From assembly GCA_954871525.1 (NCBI GenBank), contig OX940864.1, positions 29,739,001 to 29,803,000 on the forward strand: a stretch of DNA of 64,000 nucleotides. Reading direction: 5' to 3'. This document shows positions 55,572-64,000 of this stretch, piece by piece. The notes under the pieces were generated by a model. The model saw only the letters and a program-made list of their open reading frames with translations, searched no databases and was not told the DNA's origin. This DNA is from Parietaria judaica (taxonomy: Eukaryota > Streptophyta > Magnoliopsida > Rosales > Urticaceae). The translations under genes and the position numbers were made by a program. The first letter of the stretch is position 1. Each line of letters starts with the position of its first letter.

Positions 55572-56850
55572 GATTGAGAAAATGAGAAGAAATTACGTAT
55601 TGCTTTGATACCGTATAAAATAAAGAGGCAGAGAGAAAATATTGTATTGATAACTTAATGAATAATTGATGAGATTGTTTACATATATAATATATATATA
55701 TATAGTGAAATCAAGCAATTACAAACGCTTCACCGTGGCTATTCTTAAGGAAATAAAATAAAAACAACTATTTGACTATGTACATCTCAACAACTAATTC
55801 TATTGACCATGTTTATCTCAACAATAAGTAACAACTCTTGACCAGATATTGTGGAAGCATATTAAAAAATAGTATGCTTAATTCTTTTACTTTGTCTTGC
55901 GTAATACAAAAAAGGGGAAATACCCCATGAATGTTGCAATATGTACTTCATTATAAAGTCCTTGGTACTCAAGGTGGCTAACTCACATAATTTCTCTCGC
56001 CACTCACGAGCCTCGTGATCATTTACTCACATTCAGTGTTACGCATAAACCGATAAGCTCGCGAGTTACGTGGCCGCGTGGAGTGATTTTATGTTGCCGC
56101 AAATAATATCGTAAACTCCAGTTCCAGTTTCTCATCTCCTCACAATATATTATATGTAATAGTAATACAGTAAGACAAATTGTCAATGATCACGTGAGAT
56201 ATATTTAAATTTAAATCTGATTTAATATAAAATATTTTCTAAAAAAATTGTATACTTATTTAACTAATAATTAGAATTGTTTAATTACTGTTATAAATGA
56301 GAGAAATAAACATATGTATAAGTAAAAACGATTGAGTGTATTATCGATCAAGTTGCCTCGTTAAAAATTTTATCAAAAAAAGGTAATTGAGAAAAAACCG
56401 TGATAAAGAAAAAAGAGTACAACATAAAAGGACACTCGGGAAAAAAGTACAATCCTATTGTTCGTAACTATTTGGGATGATAATTATCATATAACATGTG
56501 ACGTATTCGATTGCATATGTGCAAAAGTACTAATGTGATTCGACTTCAAAGATCGTTGTGTGTTATCGGGGTAGTCTGAGTTAGGTTGAGACGATAATAT
56601 AACGGACGATAACATCATTAGTTTATAACCCTTGGGAGTGGATTGCGAAATGGCCTACCATGAAGTCATGATTTTTATTTTCCAATTGGGTTGAAAAGAA
56701 TACATTAAGGTTAAAAAAGATAAATTATAAAAATTGTGTGCCTAAAGTTGTGAGGCGCCAAACTCAGTTTGGTTAAAATTGTAATAGACTTAACAATTGT
56801 TGGCTTTGAATCTGATACTTGAAGAGAAATAGATCACCCAGTAGGGCTAG
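55362..56850. repeat. Segmental duplication, copy 1
   Basis: Matches 58027-59544 in direct orientation, with moderate divergence and small indels. It contains the copia I gag start, its LTR and about 1 kb of flanking DNA, including a GTTGCCTCGTTAAAA...GAGTACAA block common in plant repeats. Both copies share the same flank beyond the LTR, so this is a duplication of the locus, not two insertions. Confidence 0.87.
55614..55823 (-). repeat. Copia I 5' LTR
   Basis: Minus strand TGTTGAGATAAACATGG to a TTTATTTTATA end, followed by the primer site GGTATCAAAGC (55602-55612). About 210 bp. A second copy lies at 58276-58472 within the segmental duplication. Confidence 0.8.
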
Positions 56851-58026
56851 TTATGCAACAGGAAGAAATTAATAAACTATAAGGTCATGCAGTAATGGAA
56901 ATTGTGAGACGAGTTTATCGCGAACCCAATATTCACGAACCGTGCACTATTGTTTGCCTGTCATGCGTATTGTCAACTCGCGAGTGGAGTTTAATGGACA
57001 CGATATTTTCGTGAGACAATTGAATCGATTGGACAACTTTAATGGAGATGGCCCACATGCATTCGATATTTTAGCATATGTAACGAAATCATCCTAAGAT
57101 TCCCTATTGATTTACTGTGCTATCTTTGATAGAGCCTATTAATTCTGTATTGGTTTACTGTGCTATCTTTCACAGAGCCTATTAATTGAAATGTCCTATC
57201 TTTCACAGAGCCTATTGATTGAAAAGATTGACAATTCACCACATTTGAGACTTGCGAGTGACACGTGAGACGTCACCGCAATATCGTACGTGAAAGCCAC
57301 TTAATTATTATGGTTTTCATTCTTTAGAATTAGATTTATTAACTGCCTCACTTCAATGATTTTTTATTTTATTTTAGATTGTTAACCGGCTATAGTCACA
57401 TCACTGTATAACTCTTATCTTAAATCTCTTTGTATAATCTTATCATTAAAGTTCTATTAGCTTTATAGTTCTTAAAGTTTAATATATTGTTTTATTATCT
57501 CTAAAGTTCTTACAATTTCAATTCTATTTAATTATTTAATTGTACAAACATTTCATTTATTTTAATTTAGTGATGAAAACTATAAGTTATAAAGAAAATA
57601 AAACATCAAGTCTTAATATCGATAACAACAAAATTCAAACACGAGGTCTTTATGTCGAAATTATATCATAAAATATTAAATATTTTTTGTGCAAGCATTT
57701 TTTACTGAAACAAAATATTTGATATTTATGCCGCATATATTTAATATTGAGATCTATAGCAAATTAGCCAAATTGAAATGTGACATTTGCAAAATAGCCA
57801 ACGTTTGGTTAATATTTTTTAGTAGTCAATTAACCAGATTAATCAACATAAAATTACTACACTACCCTTAATTATTAATAATATAAATTAACAAATGTTT
57901 TGTAATTAATTTACGTGATTAAATTTCTACAACATATTAATCGATTTTAAAAAATATATATATGAAAATAATAAATATTTCTATAATTTAGTTAATCATA
58001 ATTTGAACCCCACAATTAAAGACCAT
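56851..58026. other. AT-rich DNA between the duplicated segments
   Basis: Contains three imperfect copies of GTGCTATCTTTCACAGAGCC-like sequence at about 57115-57220. No gene was recognised. A short minus/plus open frame near 57689-57871 has no recognisable similarity. Confidence 0.5.
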
Positions 58027-59544
58027 AAATCATTGCATCGTTCCCAATTAGTAATATCGTTTTTTTACAGGTTTCGGGAGTGATCCATCCACAAAGCCAA
58101 GCTTACTTTTTGCACGAAGCGCCATTGTTACAGCACGACTTTATGACCGATAGTTATCTTCTATTAATGGAGGAGTGACAAGGATTGCAGAAGGACTATC
58201 AGAATGATGAATGGAGAGAGAATCATCAGACATGATTGAGAAAATGAGAAGCAATTACGTATTGCTTTGATACCATATAAAATAAAGAGGCAGATAGAAA
58301 ATATTTTATTGATAACTGAATGAATAATTGATGGGATTGTTTACATATATATAATGAAATCAAGCAGTTACAAATGCTTTATCGTATCTATTCCGAATGA
58401 AATAAAACAAAAACAACAATTTGACTATGTACATCTCAACAACTAATTCTATAGACCATGTTTATCTCAACAATAAGTAACAACTCTTGACTAGATATTG
58501 TGGAAGCATATTCAAAAATTGTAGGCTTAATTATTTGACTTTGTCTTGCGTAATACCAAAAAGGGGAAATACCACATGAATGTTGCAATATGTACTTCAT
58601 TATACAGTTCCTTGTACTCAAGTTGGATAACTCACATAATATTTCTCTCGCCACTCGCGAAGCCTCGTGATCATTTACTCACGTTCTGCGTTACGCACAA
58701 GCCGATAACTCGCGAGTTACATGGCCGCGTAGAGTGATTTTACATTGCGGCAAATAACATTGTAAACTCCAGTTCCACTTTCTCCTCTCCTCACAATATA
58801 TTATATGTAATAGTAATACAGAAGACAAATTGTCAATAATTACGTGATATATATTTAAATTTAATTCTGATTTGGTATAAAAGGTTTTCTAAAAAAATTG
58901 TATACTTATAAAATTGTTTGTTTAAAATTATTAATTAAACAATTAATTAAAATTAAATCTATTTAACTATTAATTGGAATTGTTTAATTAGTTTAATAAA
59001 TGTGAGAAATAAACATATGTATAAGTAAAAAAGAAAGAGCGTATTATCGAACAAGTTGCCTCATTAAAATTTTATCAGAAAAGGTAATTGAGAAAAAACC
59101 GTGATAAAGAAAACAGAGTACAACATAAAAGACACTCGGGAAAAAGAGTACAATCCAATTGTTCGTAACTATTTGGGATGATAATTATCATATAACATGT
59201 GGCGCATTAGATCGCATATGTGCAAAGGTACTAATGTGATTCGACTTGAAATATCGTTGTGTGTTATCAGGGTAGTCCGAGTTAGGTTGAGACAAGAATA
59301 TAACGGACGATAACATCATCGGTTTATAACCCTCGGGAGTGGATTGCGAACCGGCCTACCATGAAGTCGTGATTTTCGTTTCCTAATTGGGTTGAAAATA
59401 ATACATTAGGGTTAAAAATGATAAATTATAAAAATTGTGTGCCTAAAGTTGCGAGGCGCCAAACTCAGTTTGGTTAAAATTGTAATGGACTTAACAATTA
59501 TTGGCTTTGAATATGAAGAAATTACATCACGCAGTAAGGCTAGT
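58027..59544. repeat. Segmental duplication, copy 2
   Basis: Second copy of 55362-56850. It includes a decayed gag start (ATG 58233, minus), a primer site with the intact TGGTATCAAAGC (58264-58275) and the LTR at 58276-58472. It ends where the Athila-type element begins, within GGCTAGT, which in copy 1 continues to TATGCAACAGG. Confidence 0.87.
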
Positions 59545-60867
59545 TGATAACTCTATGAAAATAGAGTTATTACACGGTTTTTATCGAATTAAATGCTAAA
59601 CCCGAGCTTAAGATCGAGATGAAAATTGATGAGTTTTGCCTAAATCTTGATAATTATGTGTGTTTGAGTTTTGAGTAGATAATATTTAAAAGAAACACAT
59701 AATTGGGCCAATTTTGAGAAAAAGAAACAAATTTAATGTGTAATTTTGATTATGTGGGCTTCAATCATTTGGGCACAAATCCCAAGAGATTTGGTGCCAA
59801 AAGTAGAAACTTGCCCTAATTTAGGGATGCTAATGACTTGATCACAAAAAGGAGGCAGCCACACTTGGGAAAAGCATCATCAGCCGTTGGATCAAAGCAA
59901 GCAAGAATCAGCCATCAACAAGAGCAGCAAGAAGAAGAGCTAAAAAGAAAACGAAGGAAAAAGAAGAGACAACAAGCAGAGAGAAAAACAAAGAGTTGGA
60001 GAAAAAGAAGAGTTGCAGTGAAGGAAAATCAAGGAGCAAGGCACAACTCACCAATCCAAACACGTTCGATCATTTCAATTTTTGGTTTGATGTTGTATCT
60101 TGAACCACTTCTCTTTTATATTTTTGATTGTGAGAACATGAACTAATTTCTTAGAGTTAGGTAAATGATGAACTAAGGGTTTGATGAATTATTGATTGTG
60201 ATGGGATTTTGCGTTTTCTTAGTTCTTGGTTGAGTGCTTAATTTTGTCATAATTCTATTTCTTGTGTCAACTTAATAGAATTTCAGATTTAATCTCTATT
60301 GGAAAATATGAATTAAATTGGAAATGCAACCTTGATACATGTTTAATCTTGTGAATTCGTTCTTAAGATTGAGATGAGTATAGGAATATATGAATCTCCT
60401 TGTAGGTTTGTGGAATTGGATCTTAATTTTAACTGGTAAAATAGTCTTATCATAGGAATATAAATGATTAGTTTACAATCGGTTTTTAAGCAAAAGTTCG
60501 GAAGAACCAATGTTATCGTCGTTTCCCAGAATCACTAAGAAAATGCAATAGCATTCCTGTCACATTCGGTAATTCGGAAAACCCGAAGTAATTCATGAGC
60601 CCAACCGTTTTCTCTCATCGATTATCAAATTGCTTGTTTCCTCAGTTCCATTTAGCTTCAGTTAACAGTTTGAATACCATTTTAGCTTACAATTTGAATG
60701 AATCTTGATTTTTATGAACTTTCTCATGTTATTTTCTTTTTATATAACTCGCAAGAAATACGTAATTTGATTTAGTCTCCGTGGGATCGATCTTTGTGCT
60801 TTGCAGATTGTATTACTTGTCGACACGTACACTTGCGTAAATTTGCATACACGTTTTGCAACCAACA
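59545..60867 (+). repeat. Athila-type 5' LTR
   Basis: 1,323 bp, TGATAACTCTATG to GCAACCAACA. The TGATAACTC start is common in Athila LTRs. A purine-rich Lys/Arg/Gln-coding stretch at 59838-60146 and CT-rich parts are part of the LTR and are not taken as a gene. Confidence 0.9.
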
Positions 60868-60873
60868 AGTTTT

Positions 60874-60891
60874 TGGCGCCGTTTCCGGGGA
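60874..60891 (+). promoter_or_regulatory. Primer binding site (tRNA-Asp type)
   Basis: TGGCGCCGTTTCCGGGGA, six bases after the LTR, fits the 3' end of plant tRNA-Asp with one mismatch from the usual TGGCGCCGTTGCCGGGGA. It is the standard site of Athila and Tat elements. Confidence 0.92.
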
Positions 60892-61002
60892 CTAAAATTC
60901 AATTTACGCATTTTTTTATGAGTAATTTTTTTTTCATGTAGATAATTGTGTGCTTAACAAGTGTTCTCTTGATTCTATTCTTAGGCGGATTAATCTAATT
61001 GT

Positions 61003-64000
61003 ATGCGGGAGAAAAACAAAGCTACATTGCTTCCTATTGATCCGGAGATAGAACGAACACTCTTGGCTAAAATCCGAGCCTCAAAGAGCGAGCCAAACTT
61101 AGCTATGGCCGAGGATAGAGCTGGTGGGAACGGGGGTTTACAACAGTCCCCTATCATTAACGAGTTGGATCTTCCAATGCAAGATTATGCGGTCCTGGTT
61201 CTTCAAGGCTTAAATCCGGGCATTATTCGGCCTACCATCCATGCCGCTCACTTTGAGCTCAAGCCGGTGATGTTCCAAATGTTGCAGTCCGCTGGACAAT
61301 TTAGCGGATTAGCCACCGACGATCCTCATCTTCATCTTCGGGTTTTCATGGATGTGAGCGACAATTTCCGAATTCAAGGCGTGTCCGAAGAAGCTTTGCG
61401 AATCAAGCTTTTTCCATATTCTTTACGAGATAGTGCAAGAGCATGGCTAAACTCTTTGCAACCGGGATCGGTACGAACATGGAATGAATTGGCGGAGAAA
61501 TTTCTCATGAAGTATTTTCCACCAACAAAAGTGTCCAAGTTGAGGAATGACATCACCTCGTTTCACCAAGAAGACAACGAGTCCATTTATGAAGTGTGGG
61601 AAAGGTTTAAGGAGCTTCTTAGGCAATGTCCTCATCACGGGCTGCCTCATTGGATTCAAATGCAAACTTTTTACAATGGTTTGAATGCTCCAACGAGGTC
61701 GAACTTGGATGCCATGGCCGGAGGTGCCTTTATGACTAAATCTTACAATGCGGGGCTGGAAATCTTGGAGAAAATGGCTAGAAATCATAGTCAATGGCCT
61801 ACTACTAGGCTAAGTACTCCAAAGGTTGGTGGAAAATTAGAACTTGACGCCATTACAACGCTTCAAGCTCAAATGTCAAGCATTCTTCATCAATTGACCA
61901 AGATGAACAACCCGGAACCGAGTGTCAATGCAGTCTCCGTTGAAACACACGAGGTATCTTGTGTCTATTGCGGCGAGCCTCATGTCTACAAAGAATGCCC
62001 ATCCAATCCCGCTTCGGCTTGCTATGTCGGTAACTTTCACCAAGCGGGAAGAAATCAACACTTCCAACAAGGCTCTTACAACCAAGGGGGAAGACAATTT
62101 GGTAACCAACAATGGAATCAACAAGGAGGAGCTTCGTCTAGTGGAGCAAATCAGTTTCAACGTTCTAATCAAATGGTTCCTCCGGGTTTTCAACCGCAAC
62201 AAAACGCTCCAACAAGTTCTTTAGAAACCTTGATGAAGGAATTCATAGCGGAAACCAAGGCCAAGCAACAAAGCCAAGATGCGGCTCTAAGAACGCTCGA
62301 AACTCAAATGGGGCAGATTGCAAGCACTCTCTCTAATAGACCGCAAGGTTCTCTTCCGTCACAAACCAACGATCCGAGGAGAGACGGAAAAGAACAATGC
62401 AACATTATTTTCACCTTACGGAATGGAAAGGAGGTCGAGCTCGACCCGAAAGCCCAAGACGCTATGAAACAGGCAGAGCCCACTTCGATCCAAGGTGAAG
62501 AGGAAGAAACGCCAAGTCAAACTAACGTAAGGAGTGAAATTCGAAAAAATTCAGCTCCAGTTCTGGGAACAAAATGCAACAGCAATCCTGCAGCATTTCC
62601 TTCTGTTGACGACCCTGGTATGAGCAAAATGCTAAATCAGCCTCCGCCTTTTCCACAAAGACTCCAAAAACAGAGAAACGAGCAACAATTCGGTAAATTC
62701 CTGAACGTTCTCAAGCAGCTCCATATTAACATCCCGTTAGTGGAAGCTTTGGAGCAAATGCCGAGTTATGCAAAATTCTTGAAGGACATTTTATCTAAGA
62801 AAAGGCGTCTTGGCGAGTTCGAAACCGTGGCATTAACGGAAGATTGTAGTGCCTTGTATCTAAACAAGCTTCCACCCAAGTTAAAGGACCCAGGCAGTTT
62901 CACCATTCCGTGTGCCATCGGGAATTCTTATTTTGGGCGAGCTCTTTGTGATCTCGATGCAAGTATCAATCTCATGCCCGCTTCGGTTTTCAAGAAGTTG
63001 GGCATTGGAAAAGCCCGACCTACCACCGTCACGTTACAACTCGCCGATCGGTCTATAGCATATCCGGAAGGGAAGATAGAAGATGTCTTGGTAAAAGTCG
63101 ACAAATTCATATTTCCGGCCGACTTTATTGTCTTGGATTTCAAAGCCGATCAAGAAGTTCCGATTATTCTTGGGAGACCGTTCCTTGCTACCGGCCGAAC
63201 GCTCATTGATGTGCAAAAAGGCAAATTAACCATGAGGTTAGATGACGAGAAAATCACATTTAATGTCTTAAATGCTCTCAAATATCCGGATGAAGTTGAA
63301 GAATGTTCTTCCATTGATATCGTGGACGAATTGGTGACCGAAGTCGTTCAAAAGCAATTTAGCCGAAACGAGCTCGACGATACAAGTGACGATGATGAAG
63401 CCCAAGTTGCATGGATGGATTCCAAACCGAACCAAGCAAGAATCGGATGCCAATTCGAGTCGTTGGGACTTGGAGAGCGAGATTTCAAAGCACCAAAACC
63501 ATCCATTGAGGAAGCACCGCAATTGGAGTTAAAGCCGTTGCCGCCTCATCTCCATTATGCTTATTTGGGAGAAAATGATAGCCTTCCGGTTATTGTATCT
63601 TCGGAGCTAACTCTTGAGCAAGAAAAAGAGTTGTTGGAGGTTCTAAAAAAATTCAAAAAGGCCATCGGGTGGAGTATTGCGGATATTAACGGAATTAGCC
63701 CAACACTTTGTATGCACAAGATTCTTTTGGAAGAAAACAGTGGGAATTCTATTGAGGGGCAGCGACGACTTAATCCGATCATGAAAGAAGTGGTGAAAAA
63801 GGAAATAATTAAGTGGCTCGATGCCGGTATTATTTACCCAATTTCCGATAGTGCGTGGGTTAGCTCCGTGCAATGCGTGCCTAAAAAAGGGGGAATAACA
63901 GTGATGAAAAACGAGAAAGACGAGCTCATTTCTACAAGAACGGTAACGGGATGGAGGATTTGTATGGATTATCGGCGACTAAACAAGGCCACGAGAAATG
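61003..64000 (+). CDS. Athila-type gag-pol polyprotein, 3' end outside window
   Basis: From ATG 61003 I read 999 codons with no stop, open at the window edge. Residues 1-45 are a leader. The gag core (about 95-260) includes RAWLNSLQPGSV around Trp148 and FLMKYFPPTK. A zinc knuckle CVYCGEPHVYKEC (320-332) has the CX2CX3HX4C spacing seen in Athila gag. A Gln/Asn-rich stretch (340-400) and a linker follow. The protease region is at about 600-750 with DLDASINLMP at 650-659 and IILGRPFLATGR. RT starts about 830 and reaches SDSAWVSSVQCVPKKGG and WRICMDYRRLNKAT near the edge. The product would form capsid and be cleaved by its own protease, then copy RNA. Oddity: the usual DLGAS protease motif reads DLDAS here. 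The long open frame argues for a recent insertion. The start was chosen as the first ATG after the primer site in the gag frame. Confidence 0.93.
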   Translation, partial: MREKNKATLLPIDPEIERTLLAKIRASKSEPNLAMAEDRAGGNGGLQQSPIINELDLPMQDYAVLVLQGLNPGIIRPTIHAAHFELKPVMFQMLQSAGQFSGLATDDPHLHLRVFMDVSDNFRIQGVSEEALRIKLFPYSLRDSARAWLNSLQPGSVRTWNELAEKFLMKYFPPTKVSKLRNDITSFHQEDNESIYEVWERFKELLRQCPHHGLPHWIQMQTFYNGLNAPTRSNLDAMAGGAFMTKSYNAGLEILEKMARNHSQWPTTRLSTPKVGGKLELDAITTLQAQMSSILHQLTKMNNPEPSVNAVSVETHEVSCVYCGEPHVYKECPSNPASACYVGNFHQAGRNQHFQQGSYNQGGRQFGNQQWNQQGGASSSGANQFQRSNQMVPPGFQPQQNAPTSSLETLMKEFIAETKAKQQSQDAALRTLETQMGQIASTLSNRPQGSLPSQTNDPRRDGKEQCNIIFTLRNGKEVELDPKAQDAMKQAEPTSIQGEEEETPSQTNVRSEIRKNSAPVLGTKCNSNPAAFPSVDDPGMSKMLNQPPPFPQRLQKQRNEQQFGKFLNVLKQLHINIPLVEALEQMPSYAKFLKDILSKKRRLGEFETVALTEDCSALYLNKLPPKLKDPGSFTIPCAIGNSYFGRALCDLDASINLMPASVFKKLGIGKARPTTVTLQLADRSIAYPEGKIEDVLVKVDKFIFPADFIVLDFKADQEVPIILGRPFLATGRTLIDVQKGKLTMRLDDEKITFNVLNALKYPDEVEECSSIDIVDELVTEVVQKQFSRNELDDTSDDDEAQVAWMDSKPNQARIGCQFESLGLGERDFKAPKPSIEEAPQLELKPLPPHLHYAYLGENDSLPVIVSSELTLEQEKELLEVLKKFKKAIGWSIADINGISPTLCMHKILLEENSGNSIEGQRRLNPIMKEVVKKEIIKWLDAGIIYPISDSAWVSSVQCVPKKGGITVMKNEKDELISTRTVTGWRICMDYRRLNKATRN

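Larger units (their letters stand above)
49316..55823 (-). mobile_element. Copia I (second lineage), decayed, invaded by J and K
   Basis: Minus-strand order: LTR (55823-55614), primer site (GGTATCAAAGC), gag, integrase, an RT start, then LTR J, then the rest of RT up to 49316, where element K interrupts. RNase H and the 3' LTR are not found. Coding pieces carry many stops and frameshifts. The gag knuckle, short LTR (about 210 bp) and RT motifs point to an Ale/Retrofit-like lineage rather than Tork (inference). Confidence 0.83.
59545..64000 (+). mobile_element. Athila-type Ty3/gypsy element, runs off the window
   Basis: LTR 59545-60867, a tRNA-Asp primer site at 60874-60891 and an uninterrupted gag-pol frame from 61003 to the window edge identify a Ty3/gypsy element of the Athila kind. 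It is inserted in copy 2 of the segmental duplication. The 3' half, including most of RT, RNase H, integrase, any further frame and the 3' LTR, is outside the window. Confidence 0.93.

Noticed and set aside
57107..57230. Short spaced repeats considered as a CRISPR-like array
   Set aside because: Only three degenerate copies without unique spacers, in plant nuclear DNA.
59838..60146. 102-codon Lys/Arg/Gln-rich frame
   Set aside because: It lies wholly inside the Athila-type LTR and reflects purine-rich sequence; no similarity to a known protein.
61374..63873. Minus-strand frames across the right end
   Set aside because: All are antisense shadows of the 999-codon Athila-type gag-pol frame, which is the real coding strand.

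Overview
The window is plant nuclear DNA, most likely from a dicot (inference). It is AT-rich and dominated by plant retroelements: Tork/Tnt1-type Ty1/copia elements primed by initiator tRNA-Met (TGGTATCAGAGC), a second copia lineage, an Athila-type Ty3/gypsy element with a tRNA-Asp primer site, and an L1-type LINE carrying RNase H. Non-autonomous hAT and Mutator-like DNA transposons fill much of the rest. There is no bacterial-style operon, no CRISPR array and no tRNA or rRNA gene that I could recognise.

Layout. 1-128 (-): start of a small acidic-protein gene cut by the window edge. 1936-4605: truncated copia A (-), with a hAT element inside its LTR. 4606-5885: unassigned, LTR-like. 5886-18785: a Mutator-like element of about 0.46 kb, blown up by two compound copia insertions, B (-, 6034-12411) and D (+, 12685-18735). 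19001-20091: a hAT element. 20999-29638: copia F (+, 3'-truncated), whose 5' LTR holds another hAT element (21413-22481) and a complete copia E (22559-28236). 31588-41208: copia H (-), whose 3' LTR is split by a LINE (31770-38599), which is itself split by a Mutator-like element (31838-33745). 43229-46349: two further small acidic-protein genes and a MITE. 47162-55823: decayed copia I (-) invaded by two related long LTRs, J (+) and K (-). 55362-59544: a direct segmental duplication. 59545 to the end: a young Athila-type element whose gag-pol frame is open to the window edge.

Almost every long open frame belongs to a retroelement, and most are pseudogenes, often broken by C-to-T or G-to-A nonsense changes. 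The apparent host genes are three short minus-strand genes (1-128, 43229-43441, 46161-46349). Two complete copies encode 62-70 residue proteins with exactly seven consecutive Asp followed by a C-terminal YDYAPAA. The third copy has the same Glu-Gly-Asp-run before the window edge cuts it. They look like an undescribed tandem family spread apart by transposons, and I cannot assign a function. One more host-derived trace is a 54-codon fragment resembling the N-terminus of a 3-beta-HSD-like sterol enzyme, lying at the 5' end of the LINE insertion (38305-38469).

Target-site duplications for most elements were read directly from the sequence, so the nesting order is well supported. Family names rest on motif recognition, not on database search.
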